The notes under the pieces: model-generated
What the model saw: only the letters and a program-made list of their open reading frames with translations
What the model was told of the DNA's origin: nothing
Database searches by the model: none
Source: Rhizobium glycinendophyticum
GTDB taxonomy: Bacteria; Pseudomonadota; Alphaproteobacteria; Rhizobiales; Rhizobiaceae
Reading direction: 5' to 3'
Assembly (NCBI RefSeq): GCF_006443685.1
Contig: NZ_VFYP01000001.1
Coordinates: 2,728,001-2,792,000 of the forward strand
DNA: 64,000 nucleotides
In this document: positions 36,101 through 43,485 of the stretch, one piece after another
Layout of the letters: every line of letters begins with the position of its first letter
How positions within the stretch are numbered: position 1 is the stretch's first letter
Position numbers and translations under genes: made by a program

Positions 36101-37148
36101 ACTGGTCGAGCCGGAAGGCGACACGTTCCTCGATCTCCTGCTCCGTCGCTGCGTGCATCACGCGAGCAAAGGCCACGCGCAGGATGTCCCCGTAATACTT
36201 GCCCTCGACCGAGATCTGCTCGCCGAGTTCGAACATCTCCACCATGGCGGCGTTGATGTATTCCACATGCATGGACGGATCGAGCACGAGAATGCCGACC
36301 GGCAAAGAGGTCATCAGGGATTCGAATTTGCTCTTCAACTCTTCTGCCGCACGCGTCGCGGCGATGAACTTCTCCTCCCCCCGGCGAAGCTGCGAAAGGT
36401 CGGTAATCGAACCGACGAGGTAGCGCGCACCATCCGGCCCGTCGACGACGCCGGTCCGCGACAGGATGGGGATCTCGCGTCCCTCGGCGCTGACAAAGGT
36501 ATCGTGCACCTCCTCGGTGACCCCGGTGGCGAGGACACGCATGTTGCCGAGGTGATAGCTTTCCCCCATTTCCGGGAAATTCTCGATCTCGTTTCTGCCG
36601 AGCAGCTCCTCAAGCGGACGTCCTGCCATTTCCACATAGGCCGGATTGGCGAAGATCAGTCGATGCTGGCTGTCGCGCACATAGCTCGCTAGCGGGTATT
36701 GCTCCAGCACCGCCTTGAAGACATCAAGATGCGGCGCCTGCGGCGCTTCGAAGCGGGCCGGCCCGCCATTTGCCGGCTGCATCGGCGTTTCGGATCTCAC
36801 CTCGGCTTCGATCAGGCCGAACAGATAGAGGCGCTCGTCCTCGTCGAAAAAGCGCTCGATCCTCAGCAGTCGGTGCGGAGCGGACGAGCCGACGCTGAAC
36901 GGCAGGGTTTCCTCGTCACCGAAAACCAGCACCCGGCGCTCGCGGTCGTCGCGGAAGGCATTGGCACCAACCCCAAGGATGTCCTGGTCGTTGCGCCCGG
37001 GAAAGCTAGCCTCCGACAGGCCATGAAGGCGCGCAAAGGCCGCATTGACAGCGATATAGCGGAGCTGGCTGTCCTTGACATAGGAAGGCAGCTCCAGCGC
37101 GGCGATTTTCTCGCAGACCAAGTTGAGCAAGGCGCTTCCCCGAACCAA
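33114..37148 (-). CDS. Large cytoplasmic hybrid histidine kinase with repeated PAS domains
   Basis: 1344 residues with no membrane helix. About six PAS or PAS-like regions cover 10-110, 140-255, 275-390, 400-515, 525-645 and 665-780. Then HisKA with phospho-His 808 (SHEIRTP), an HATPase domain (N920-G992 region, EGTGLGLAI), REC1 with Asp 1098 (VVIDYQMPEMNG) and REC2 with Asp 1260 (LILMDVSMPVMNG). The start is TTG at 37148: AGGGG stands eight bases upstream and no ATG occurs before residue 123. No partner regulator is adjacent, so signals and outputs are unknown. PAS2 and PAS4 share the SYVRDS/VFIRDT-type opening, suggesting duplication. Confidence 0.9.
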   Translation of the reverse strand: MVRGSALLNLVCEKIAALELPSYVKDSQLRYIAVNAAFARLHGLSEASFPGRNDQDILGVGANAFRDDRERRVLVFGDEETLPFSVGSSAPHRLLRIERFFDEDERLYLFGLIEAEVRSETPMQPANGGPARFEAPQAPHLDVFKAVLEQYPLASYVRDSQHRLIFANPAYVEMAGRPLEELLGRNEIENFPEMGESYHLGNMRVLATGVTEEVHDTFVSAEGREIPILSRTGVVDGPDGARYLVGSITDLSQLRRGEEKFIAATRAAEELKSKFESLMTSLPVGILVLDPSMHVEYINAAMVEMFELGEQISVEGKYYGDILRVAFARVMHAATEQEIEERVAFRLDQLRCLDNGPLIDARTPSGRALAGGSRKIAGGRIMITFSDVSDLAEREEETLLYRTALEQMPVPVFIRDTERRLIYVNAAYERLHECKREDVYGLTVEEMFPSNTKRIADNIRVLEKGETVENANDVVSLKDRDIPTITRLNLITTSRNKQYIVGSVTDVSIIREGQAALVAAQERAEGLYRDILAMLHVMPVGVVILGPDYMVEFANRKCRDIWNWPDDVPLEGQSFRFYCEINHRDGRAWPGMDFEEGYRRRIAQFDALEGSHSTELAYEDGKHVLATVTRLRDRKILLTYADLTEMRQREREVDAAQQQVARIGQFMRDTLLLTSQGIAVIEGGRIAEINPAFQRILSLPEDLVQIGTETQAIFDFCAARGDFGDEAEAVWNNLNNNVGNASGASLTFLADGRTWVKFNATFGENESYVVILTDVTEVKVREAELEVLLARSEAADKAKSDFLANMSHEIRTPMNGVLGMAELLSKSELDSRQKTFVDIVVKSGNALLTIINDILDFSKIDAGQMKLRKSPFDPIEAIEDVATLLSAAAAEKDIELVVSGEQTVHHTFMGDPGRFRQIVTNLLGNAIKFTERGHVHVEVSSEPLTDGMAMLQLRIEDTGIGIPDDMQAKIFEKFSQADTSSTRRHEGTGLGLAITGGLVKLFGGQIRVESEVGVGSAFIVEMPLPVVAERSRNKELPPNIKGARVLVIDDNIVNRRIISEQLAMWGFDGLAVADGPSGIAILDEAHREGLSIDLVVIDYQMPEMNGLDVARAIRNDPRFDETALIFLTSMDMAGDERLYESLRIQAHLMKPARANVLRGAIIDVIRSARVHGVVSARSRIMDEPTPTPLTAMTPHPQAPVESDQRADPVLKVLIAEDNAVNQIVFRQILAGSDIAYRIVENGAEALDAWRSERPDLILMDVSMPVMNGHRATEAIRGEEQATGLGEHVPIIGVTAHAMASDREACLASGMDDYLSKPISPELLMRKIEDWSHGIRPIANRAESY

Positions 37149-37369
37149 TAGTTTTTACCCCTGAAATCAATGACGCCGAATGGTAAACAGCGCGTAACCC
37201 GATGCCCGCTTTCACTTTAAAAGATAACCCGAATGTAAAGTTTTATGCGCGCGCGCCCTCCTGCCGCGGCCGATGTTCCAGATGAGCCGGTTTTCGGTCG
37301 CAAATGGCAATGCGTTTACGACGCCAAACCTGCGAAACTTCGTGTCGAGATTGAAACAATGGATCGATC

Positions 37370-38956
37370 ATGAGCGACATTACCAGCGCTTCCTTACCCG
37401 AGACTGAAACCTTCTCTGCAGGCGGCGAACGACGTCGGCGCACGGGCGGGCGCGGCGGCGATCGCGGACGCGTTTCGGGTGGCGCGAAGTATCGCAACCT
37501 GGTCAATCGTCTCGCGAAGACCGAACTTCTCGACCCGCAGGCGCTGGACGACATTCACGACGCCTCGCTGACGATCCTCGAAGAGATCGGCATCGACGTG
37601 ATGCTGCCCGACGCCCGCGCCATCATGAAAGCTCATGGGGCCGATGTCATCGAGGGCTCCGACCGCGTGCGTTTCGACCGCGGCCTGATCATGGACATGA
37701 TCGCCTCGGCCCCATCCGAATTCACCATGCACGCCCGCAATCCCGAGCGGCATGTGAAGATGGGCGGCAACAACCTCGTCTTCGCTCAGATTGCGTCGGC
37801 TCCCTTCGTCGCCGACCGCGAGGGCGGCCGCCGCGCCGGCAACCAGGAAGATTTTCGCAAGCTGGTCAAGCTTGCCCAGTGTTACGACGTGATCCACACG
37901 ACGGGCGGTTACCCCGTGGAGCCTGTCGATATCCACGCGTCGGTGCGCCATCTCGACTGCCTGTCCGACATGGTGAAGCTGACTGACAAAGTGTTTCACT
38001 GCTACTCGCTCGGCAAGCAGCGCAATCTCGACGGCATCGAGATCGCCCGCATCGGTCGCGGCGTCTCGATGGAGCAGATGGAGAGTGAACCCTCGCTCTT
38101 CACCATCATCAACTCCTCCTCGCCGCTGCGTCTCGACGGCCCCATGCTCCAGGGCATCATCGAGATGTCCTCGCGCAATCAGGTCGTGGTGATGACGCCC
38201 TTCACCCTTGCCGGTGCCATGGCACCGGTGACGATCGCCGGCGCCCTCGTGCAGCAGAATGCCGAAGCGCTTTGCGGCATCGCCTTCACTCAGATGGTCC
38301 GTCGCGGCGCGCCCGCCGTTTATGGCGGCTTCACGTCCAATGTCGACATGAAGACAGGAGCACCCGCTTTCGGTACGCCCGAATACATGAAGGCGGTCAT
38401 AGCCGGCGGCCAGCTCGCTCGCCGCTACAAGCTGCCCTACCGCACCTCGAATACCAACGCCGCCAATACGCTCGACGCCCAGTCGGCCTACGAGTCTGTA
38501 TTTTCGCTCTGGGCGCTGACGCAAGGCGGTGGCAATTTCATCATGCATTCCGCCGGCTGGACCGAAGGCGGCCTCACGGCCTCCTTCGAGAAGTTCATCC
38601 TCGACGTCGATATGCTGCAGATGGTGGCGGAATTCCTCACCCCCCTCGATGTCAGCCAGGATGCGCTGGCGCTCGACGCCGTGCGCGACGTCGGCCCCGG
38701 CGGCCACTTCTTCGGCACCGCCCACACGCTCGCCCGCTACGAGACTGCCTTCTATTCGCCGATCCTGTCGGACTGGCGCAATTTCGAGACCTGGACGGAA
38801 GCCGGCCGCCCGACCACTTACGACCATGCCAACCGGGTCTTCAAGGAAAAGCTGGCGAATTACGAACGCCCGCCGATCGACCCGGCCATCGAGGAAGAGC
38901 TCGACGCCTTCGTCGCGAAACGCAAGGAAGAAGGCGGGGTTGCGACGGATTTCTGA
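37370..38956 (+). CDS. MttB-family methyltransferase without pyrrolysine
   Basis: 528 residues of the trimethylamine methyltransferase MttB superfamily. Members without pyrrolysine include glycine-betaine methyltransferases, so a quaternary amine is a likely methyl donor. The family barrel is seen in IGIDVMLPDARAIMKAHGAD, PFVADREGGRRAGNQEDF, GGYPVEPVD, VVMTPFTLAGAMAPVTIAGA and GGNFIMHSAGWTEGGL. No in-frame TAG exists. The N-terminal 45 residues are Arg/Gly-rich and not part of the fold. No corrinoid protein gene is adjacent. A five-codon ORF (ATG 37360) ends on the start codon. Confidence 0.82.
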   Translation: MSDITSASLPETETFSAGGERRRRTGGRGGDRGRVSGGAKYRNLVNRLAKTELLDPQALDDIHDASLTILEEIGIDVMLPDARAIMKAHGADVIEGSDRVRFDRGLIMDMIASAPSEFTMHARNPERHVKMGGNNLVFAQIASAPFVADREGGRRAGNQEDFRKLVKLAQCYDVIHTTGGYPVEPVDIHASVRHLDCLSDMVKLTDKVFHCYSLGKQRNLDGIEIARIGRGVSMEQMESEPSLFTIINSSSPLRLDGPMLQGIIEMSSRNQVVVMTPFTLAGAMAPVTIAGALVQQNAEALCGIAFTQMVRRGAPAVYGGFTSNVDMKTGAPAFGTPEYMKAVIAGGQLARRYKLPYRTSNTNAANTLDAQSAYESVFSLWALTQGGGNFIMHSAGWTEGGLTASFEKFILDVDMLQMVAEFLTPLDVSQDALALDAVRDVGPGGHFFGTAHTLARYETAFYSPILSDWRNFETWTEAGRPTTYDHANRVFKEKLANYERPPIDPAIEEELDAFVAKRKEEGGVATDF

Positions 38957-38960
38957 TGCG

Positions 38961-39638
38961 TCAGGCCAACTGCTTCAAATACGCCTGATAGGTCTGGTGC
39001 GGTTCAGGCTCGAACCGGTCGCCCATCACTTTCCAGTCCTCGACCCGGTCGAGGCGGAAGTCGCGAAAGCCGGCCCGCATCTCGCACCATGCCGTCATCA
39101 CCCAGATCGCCCCGAAGACGGACAGCCCCAGCGGCCAGATGACGCGCTGGCTGCGCTCGCCCGGCAGAGAGTGATAGGCGATCCACACCTTGCGCTTTGA
39201 CGACAGCGCCGAACGCACGTCGCCAAGGCAAGCCGGCACCTCCGGCTGGGCCGATGAGCGAAAGGCATGGATCGGTGCCGAGACCAACCGTTCGGCATGC
39301 TCCTTGGGCAACATGCCAAGCATCTTGTCCTTCGCCTCCCGTGCCGCCTGCCCGAGCCGCGGATCCCCCAGCATCTCGACCGCCCGAAGCCCGAAGGCGA
39401 GCGCCTCCAACTGTTCGAAGGTGAAGGTCAGCGGCGGCGCATCGAATTCTTCGCGCAGCATGTAACCCACCCCGCGCTCGCCCTCGATCGGCGCGCCGGA
39501 GGCGACCAGATGGTCCATGTCGCGATAGATGGTGCGCGGTGCGACCTCCATCTTCTCGGCGATCTCGGCCGCCGTCATGGCACGACCGGTCGAGCGCATC
39601 AGCTGGATGATCCGGAACAGGCGATCGGCAGGACGCAT
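38961..39638 (-). CDS. YafY-type HTH-WYL transcriptional regulator
   Basis: 225 residues: N-terminal HTH (MRPADRLFRIIQLMRS, MTAAEIAEKMEVAPRTIYRD) and a C-terminal WYL-type ligand domain with RKVWIAYHS and VFGAIWVMTAWCEMRAGFRD. Divergent from the small monooxygenase-like gene at 39722 with 83 bases between starts, which suggests it controls that gene. Convergent with the MttB gene, four bases apart. Confidence 0.87.
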   Translation of the reverse strand: MRPADRLFRIIQLMRSTGRAMTAAEIAEKMEVAPRTIYRDMDHLVASGAPIEGERGVGYMLREEFDAPPLTFTFEQLEALAFGLRAVEMLGDPRLGQAAREAKDKMLGMLPKEHAERLVSAPIHAFRSSAQPEVPACLGDVRSALSSKRKVWIAYHSLPGERSQRVIWPLGLSVFGAIWVMTAWCEMRAGFRDFRLDRVEDWKVMGDRFEPEPHQTYQAYLKQLA

Positions 39639-39721
39639 CGGAGGCCTCTTTGCAAGGTTGTGGCCAGAAGGTTGTCAGTTGGGCCGTGTTAGGTCAAGCA
39701 CCGTCAACCAGGAAAAGCCCA

Positions 39722-40021
39722 ATGACCCAGAAAACCGTTCTCGAACTCGCCGTATGCACCGTCGCCGACAAACCGGCCGCGGAAAAGGCGCGCCAAGCTG
39801 CCATGGCGGCGGTCAAGACCTATCCCGGCTTCATCAGCTGGCGGGCACTGACCGCGCTCGAACAGGGTGATTTGATTGCCGATCTCGTCGAATGGTCGGA
39901 TAAGGAGAGTGCCGATGCGGCAGCCATGAAGGTGCAGGCCGATCCCGCCTTCGCTCCCTATATGGCGGCCGTCACCGGTGTTACCGTGATGGAGCACTTC
40001 GCAACCGAAGGGACGATCTGA
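39722..40021 (+). CDS. Antibiotic biosynthesis monooxygenase-like small protein
   Basis: 99 residues with a ferredoxin-like dimeric barrel pattern: VLELAVCTVADKPAAEKARQ, YPGFISWRAL, DLIADLVEWSDKESADAAA and a C-terminal MEHFATEG. This matches the ABM/heme-degrading-like fold in outline; the substrate is unknown. Start at 39722 because the upstream frame is non-conserved. First of three genes with a DNA-alkylation-repair protein and DUF1905, and probably regulated by the divergent WYL protein. Confidence 0.68.
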   Translation: MTQKTVLELAVCTVADKPAAEKARQAAMAAVKTYPGFISWRALTALEQGDLIADLVEWSDKESADAAAMKVQADPAFAPYMAAVTGVTVMEHFATEGTI

Positions 40022-40027
40022 GCCGCG

Positions 40028-41143
40028 ATGCCGGAAGCACTCAAGCACCTGATCGGCGCAGGAACCGCCCGCGACACGGCCGATGCCCTGGCGCGGGCCT
40101 GGGAACCCTTCGACCGCGCCGGTTTCCTCGCCGATATCCTGCCGGTCATCGACGGGCTGGAACTGCTGCAACGCGGCCAATGCATCGCCGACGCACTGCG
40201 CCGCCATCTGCCGGACGATTTCGCGGCGGCGGCAAAGATCCTGCACGCCTGCCTGCCGTCGCAGGAACGGGCGGCTCTGTCCGGCTGGGCGCTGCTCTCC
40301 TTCAACCAGTACATCGCCACCCATGGCGGCGGCCACCTCGAGACGGCGCTCGATCTCCTGAAGGCGCTGACCCCGCATTTCACCGGTGAATTCGGCATCC
40401 GCCCGTTTATCGCCCGGGAACAGGACCGTGCCCTCGCCCTCATTTCCGGCTGGGTCACTGATCCCGACCATCACGTCCGGCGCCTCGCCAGCGAAGGCAC
40501 CCGCCCGCGCCTGCCCTGGGCCATGCGCCTGCCGGCCCTGGTGCGCGATCCGTCCCCGATCCTGCCGATTCTCGAAGCGCTCGTCGACGACCAGGAAGAC
40601 TATGTCCGCCGCTCGGTTGCCAACAGCCTCAACGACATCGCCAAGGATCATCCGGATCTGGTCGCCGATTTCGTCGAACGCCACATTGCCGGCGCCTCGA
40701 AAGACCGGCTCTGGCTGCTCAGGCACGCCTCGCGCACCCTGATCAAGAAGGGCCATGGCAAGGCCCTCGCCAATTTCGGCTACGAGCCGCTGCAGGACGT
40801 GACCGCGATGCTGGAATTGCGGCAGGACGGTGTTGCCTTCCCGGGGGAACTCGGCTTCCGGATCGAGTTGGAAAATACGGGAGCATCTATGCGCACGGTG
40901 CTGCTCGACTACGCAATCCACCACCAGAAAAAGGACGGCTCGCTCACGCCAAAGGTCTTCAAGGGCAATACGCTCACACTGGCGCCCGGCCAAACCGCGA
41001 CAATTGACAAGCGCCACGCGCTCCGCCCGATCACCACCCGTGTCTATCATTCCGGCCGTCACCGCCTGGAGATCCTGCTGAACGGCATGTCTGTCGCAAC
41101 ATCCGACTTTCAGCTCGATCTCAGCCCCGGTGAGGCGACATGA
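40028..41143 (+). CDS. DNA alkylation repair protein (AlkD-like HEAT repeats)
   Basis: 371 residues. The first 240 form HEAT-like helices of the AlkD/AlkX type, seen in SGWVTDPDHHVRRLASEGTR, LPWAMRLPALVRDP, DDQEDYVRRSVANSLNDIAK and RLWLLRHASRTLIKKG, which contain the conserved Asp, Trp and Arg used for base-damage recognition in AlkD. The last 110 residues are beta-rich and probably a separate domain, common in longer members. Follows the monooxygenase-like gene by six bases and overlaps the DUF1905 gene. Confidence 0.83.
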   Translation: MPEALKHLIGAGTARDTADALARAWEPFDRAGFLADILPVIDGLELLQRGQCIADALRRHLPDDFAAAAKILHACLPSQERAALSGWALLSFNQYIATHGGGHLETALDLLKALTPHFTGEFGIRPFIAREQDRALALISGWVTDPDHHVRRLASEGTRPRLPWAMRLPALVRDPSPILPILEALVDDQEDYVRRSVANSLNDIAKDHPDLVADFVERHIAGASKDRLWLLRHASRTLIKKGHGKALANFGYEPLQDVTAMLELRQDGVAFPGELGFRIELENTGASMRTVLLDYAIHHQKKDGSLTPKVFKGNTLTLAPGQTATIDKRHALRPITTRVYHSGRHRLEILLNGMSVATSDFQLDLSPGEAT

Positions 41144-41442
41144 GCGACGGCAGCCACGCGATCCGCTTCGAAGCCGAGGTGGTGCGCTTCGACGGCCCCG
41201 GCGGCTGGCACGGCGTCTTCCTGCCACCGGATGCGGCGTCAGAAGCCCGCTTCTTCGGCCGCGCCAATACGTTGGGTGCAATCACGGTGCGCGCGCAGAT
41301 CGGGGTGACAAAGATCAAAACCTCGCTCTTCCCCGACAAGCGCCGCGACAGCTTTCTCCTACCGCTCAAAGCCGAGCTCAGAGGCCGCGAAAACATCGAG
41401 GAAGGCGACCCGATCACGGTCACCCTCCTTGTCGATACGTGA
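41140..41442 (+). CDS. DUF1905 protein
   Basis: 100 residues, beta-rich, with FEAEVVRFDGPGGWHGVFLP and SLFPDKRRDSFLLPLKAELR, the pattern of DUF1905. Overlaps the upstream alkylation-repair gene by four bases (ATGA), so they are translationally coupled. Function unknown. Confidence 0.8.
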   Translation: MSDGSHAIRFEAEVVRFDGPGGWHGVFLPPDAASEARFFGRANTLGAITVRAQIGVTKIKTSLFPDKRRDSFLLPLKAELRGRENIEEGDPITVTLLVDT

Positions 41443-41475
41443 TTGCGTAACCAGGAGGCCTGATCCGAACGGATC

Positions 41476-42051
41476 TCACTCGGCCCGCTTCTTGCCCGTG
41501 ACCATCGCCCGCACCAGGTTCTCCCCGTGCTCCAGGCTTGCAAGCAGCACGCCCGCGATGTGCATGCTGATGAGGCCGAGTGTCACGTAGACCAGCACCT
41601 TATGCGTATCCTCCACCCATTCGATGCCCCAATAGGCGTCCGTCGTCATCATATAGCCGGTGGTCACGATACCGGAGATCATCAGCAGCAGCGCAATGAC
41701 CATGGCGCCGCCGGCGGGATTATGGCCGAGATAACGCTTCGCCCGCATCGCTGCGGTATCCACCAGAAACCGCAAGACCGTCACGGGACTGTAGATGAAG
41801 CTCGAAAAGCGCGCATGTTCTGTGCCGATAAGGCCCCACAGCACCCGGAACGTCACGAGCGCGCCGATTACATAGCCAGACACGATATGAGCGGACTTCC
41901 ACTCGTCGCCGGTGAAGAACGAGAAGGCAAAACAGCCGACTAGCGCCCAGTGAAACAGGCGAACGAAAGGGTCCCAGACCTTGACCAGTGCCGGCCGCTG
42001 GGTGCGGCCGGACTGGAGGGTGCCGGGCACGCTGTGCTCGGCATCCGTCAT
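41476..42051 (-). CDS. Cytochrome b561-like membrane protein
   Basis: 191 residues with about four helices and paired His in FVRLFHWALVGCF, SAHIVSGYVIGA and LISMHIAGVLLASLEHGENL, the di-haem b pattern of the cytochrome b/b6 family. It should move electrons in the inner membrane. The ATG at 42051 overlaps the upstream PepSY stop as TGATG. Partner of the PepSY protein, which is likely periplasmic. Confidence 0.85.
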   Translation of the reverse strand: MTDAEHSVPGTLQSGRTQRPALVKVWDPFVRLFHWALVGCFAFSFFTGDEWKSAHIVSGYVIGALVTFRVLWGLIGTEHARFSSFIYSPVTVLRFLVDTAAMRAKRYLGHNPAGGAMVIALLLMISGIVTTGYMMTTDAYWGIEWVEDTHKVLVYVTLGLISMHIAGVLLASLEHGENLVRAMVTGKKRAE

Positions 42052-42317
42052 CACTCGGCTCCAACCTGTTCGCCGGTGGCCGGGTTGAAGATGGCTTCGA
42101 CCTTCTTGCCGTCCTTGATGCCGTAGACTTCGTAGCAGCCGTCTTCGACCTTTACCTGGCGCACGTCGTAGCCCATTTCGGTTGCCTTGGCCTTCATGGC
42201 GTCTTCAGTCATCCACTTGTCCTTCGGCGCATCGCACTTGGCGCTTTCGTCTTCGGCCTGGGCAAAGCCGGCGAAAGAAGCAAAGGTGATGAGCGAAAGA
42301 GCAATGAGCTTGTTCAT
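42051..42317 (-). CDS. Small secreted PepSY-domain protein
   Basis: 88 residues: signal peptide MNKLIALSLITFASFAGFAQA, given here only as residues 1-21, then a single PepSY-like domain with DGCYEVYGIKDGKKVEAIFN and PATGEQVG. Two Cys flank the domain. Operon with the cytochrome b gene and divergent from another PepSY gene that leads the two-component operon. Direct repeats at 42413-42428 lie between them. Confidence 0.83.
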   Translation of the reverse strand: MNKLIALSLITFASFAGFAQAEDESAKCDAPKDKWMTEDAMKAKATEMGYDVRQVKVEDGCYEVYGIKDGKKVEAIFNPATGEQVGAE

Positions 42318-42412
42318 GAGAGATGTCCTCGTAAAGACGACGAGGCGGGATTGCCTGGCGTCGTTGGAGAGACCCTAGCCACCATCGACTGAGCGATACC
42401 TGACGCCGAATG

Positions 42413-42428
42413 TCAGCGAAATTTCAGC
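42413..42428. promoter_or_regulatory. 11-bp-spaced direct repeat, OmpR-type operator
   Basis: TCAGC-GAAATT-TCAGC gives a period of 11 bases, as bound by OmpR/PhoP regulators, and it is preceded by TGAC-N6-TGTCA (42401-42414). It lies in the divergent region between the two PepSY genes. Confidence 0.5.
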
Positions 42429-42451
42429 TTTTGGATGATAGGGTATGACCG

Positions 42452-42820
42452 ATGATCCACACACCGCGCTCCCTCGTCTCGCGTCTCGCGGCCCTCGGCC
42501 CGACCCTGGCCCTGACACTCGCCCTGATCGGCCTTGTCGCCACGCTTCCGACCACCTTACCGGCGCAGGCCGATGACGAACGTCATGAGAGCGCCCACGA
42601 CCATCTGCGAGACGGGGTCGCGAGCGGCCGGATCAAGTCTCTGGCCGAACTGCGGCGCACGGTCCTGGCGCGTGTTCCGGGAGACATCGTCTCCGCCCGC
42701 GTCGAACAGGAACATGGCCTGGAGCTTTACGAGTTCCGGGTCTTGCGCGCGGACGGCCGGCTCGTTGAAGTGGAAGTCGATGCCCGCACGGGCGAGATCC
42801 GGGAGATCGAGAACGACTGA
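42452..42820 (+). CDS. Secreted PepSY-domain protein upstream of a two-component system
   Basis: 122 residues: an N-terminal hydrophobic export segment (about 14-33) with cleavage near AQA-DD, a His-rich linker and a PepSY domain with LAELRRTVLARVPGDIVSAR and LYEFRVLRADGRLVEVEVDA. Its stop overlaps the start of the response-regulator gene by one base. Such PepSY proteins may act as periplasmic modulators of the sensor. Confidence 0.85.
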   Translation: MIHTPRSLVSRLAALGPTLALTLALIGLVATLPTTLPAQADDERHESAHDHLRDGVASGRIKSLAELRRTVLARVPGDIVSARVEQEHGLELYEFRVLRADGRLVEVEVDARTGEIREIEND

Positions 42821-43485
42821 TGCGCATCCTTCTGATCGAAGACGACCCGCGGATCGCACGCGATGTGACCACTCATCTGGAGCGGGACGGATATGTCGTC
42901 GTGCACGAAGCCGATGGTGAGGCCGGCTGGTTTACCGGCGATGAGGAAGACTTCGCCGCCGTCGTGCTCGATCTCGGCCTGCCGGGCATGGATGGGCTCG
43001 CTGTGCTGAAGCGCTGGCGCAATGCTGGAAGGCGTATGCCCGTTCTCGTTCTCACGGCCCGCGGCAACTGGCAGGAACGAGTGGAAGGCATCGACGCCGG
43101 CGCCGATGACTATCTGCCGAAACCCTTCCAGATGGCGGAGTTGCTTGCCCGTTTGCGGGCAATCATCCGGCGCACTGCCGGCCAGGCAAGCCCTGTGCTG
43201 GAATTCGGCGACATCTCAATCGACACCCGCAACAAGTCTGTGAGCCTGACCGGCCTGCCAGTCGACCTCACACCACTGGAATACCGCTGCCTGACCCATC
43301 TGGCGCTAAACGCCGACCGACATGTGTCGCAGGCAGAACTGACTGAACAGCTTTATGCCCAGGATTTCGAGCGCGACAGCAACTCGGTCGAGGTCCTGAT
43401 CGGCCGCCTCCGCCGCAAGCTCGGCCGTGACGCCATCACGACCCGCCGGGGCTTCGGCTACAGGATGGGCGGTGCCGACCCGTGA
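42820..43485 (+). CDS. OmpR-family response regulator (PhoP/QseB-like)
   Basis: 221 residues: receiver domain with acidic pair EDD, phospho-Asp in VVLDLGLPGMDG (about 51) and Lys in PKPFQ, then a winged-helix DNA-binding domain with LTPLEYRCLTHLALN and SVEVLIGRLRRKLG. Overlaps the sensor kinase by four bases. Probably binds the 11-bp repeats upstream of the operon. Equivalent rhizobial systems include FeuPQ; I cannot tell whether this is that ortholog. Confidence 0.92.
   Translation: MRILLIEDDPRIARDVTTHLERDGYVVVHEADGEAGWFTGDEEDFAAVVLDLGLPGMDGLAVLKRWRNAGRRMPVLVLTARGNWQERVEGIDAGADDYLPKPFQMAELLARLRAIIRRTAGQASPVLEFGDISIDTRNKSVSLTGLPVDLTPLEYRCLTHLALNADRHVSQAELTEQLYAQDFERDSNSVEVLIGRLRRKLGRDAITTRRGFGYRMGGADP

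Noticed and set aside
34293..36692. 799-residue plus-strand ORF antisense to the hybrid kinase
   Set aside because: It is the mirror frame of a fully motif-supported kinase, has low-complexity His/Arg/Asp/Gly content and no recognisable domain.
37394..38827. 477-residue minus-strand ORF inside the MttB gene
   Set aside because: Reverse-frame artefact of GC-rich codon usage; the plus strand carries a complete MttB-family protein.
37370..38956. Pyrrolysine-encoding mttB
   Set aside because: There is no in-frame TAG; the gene reads through as a single 528-codon frame, so it is the non-pyrrolysine type.
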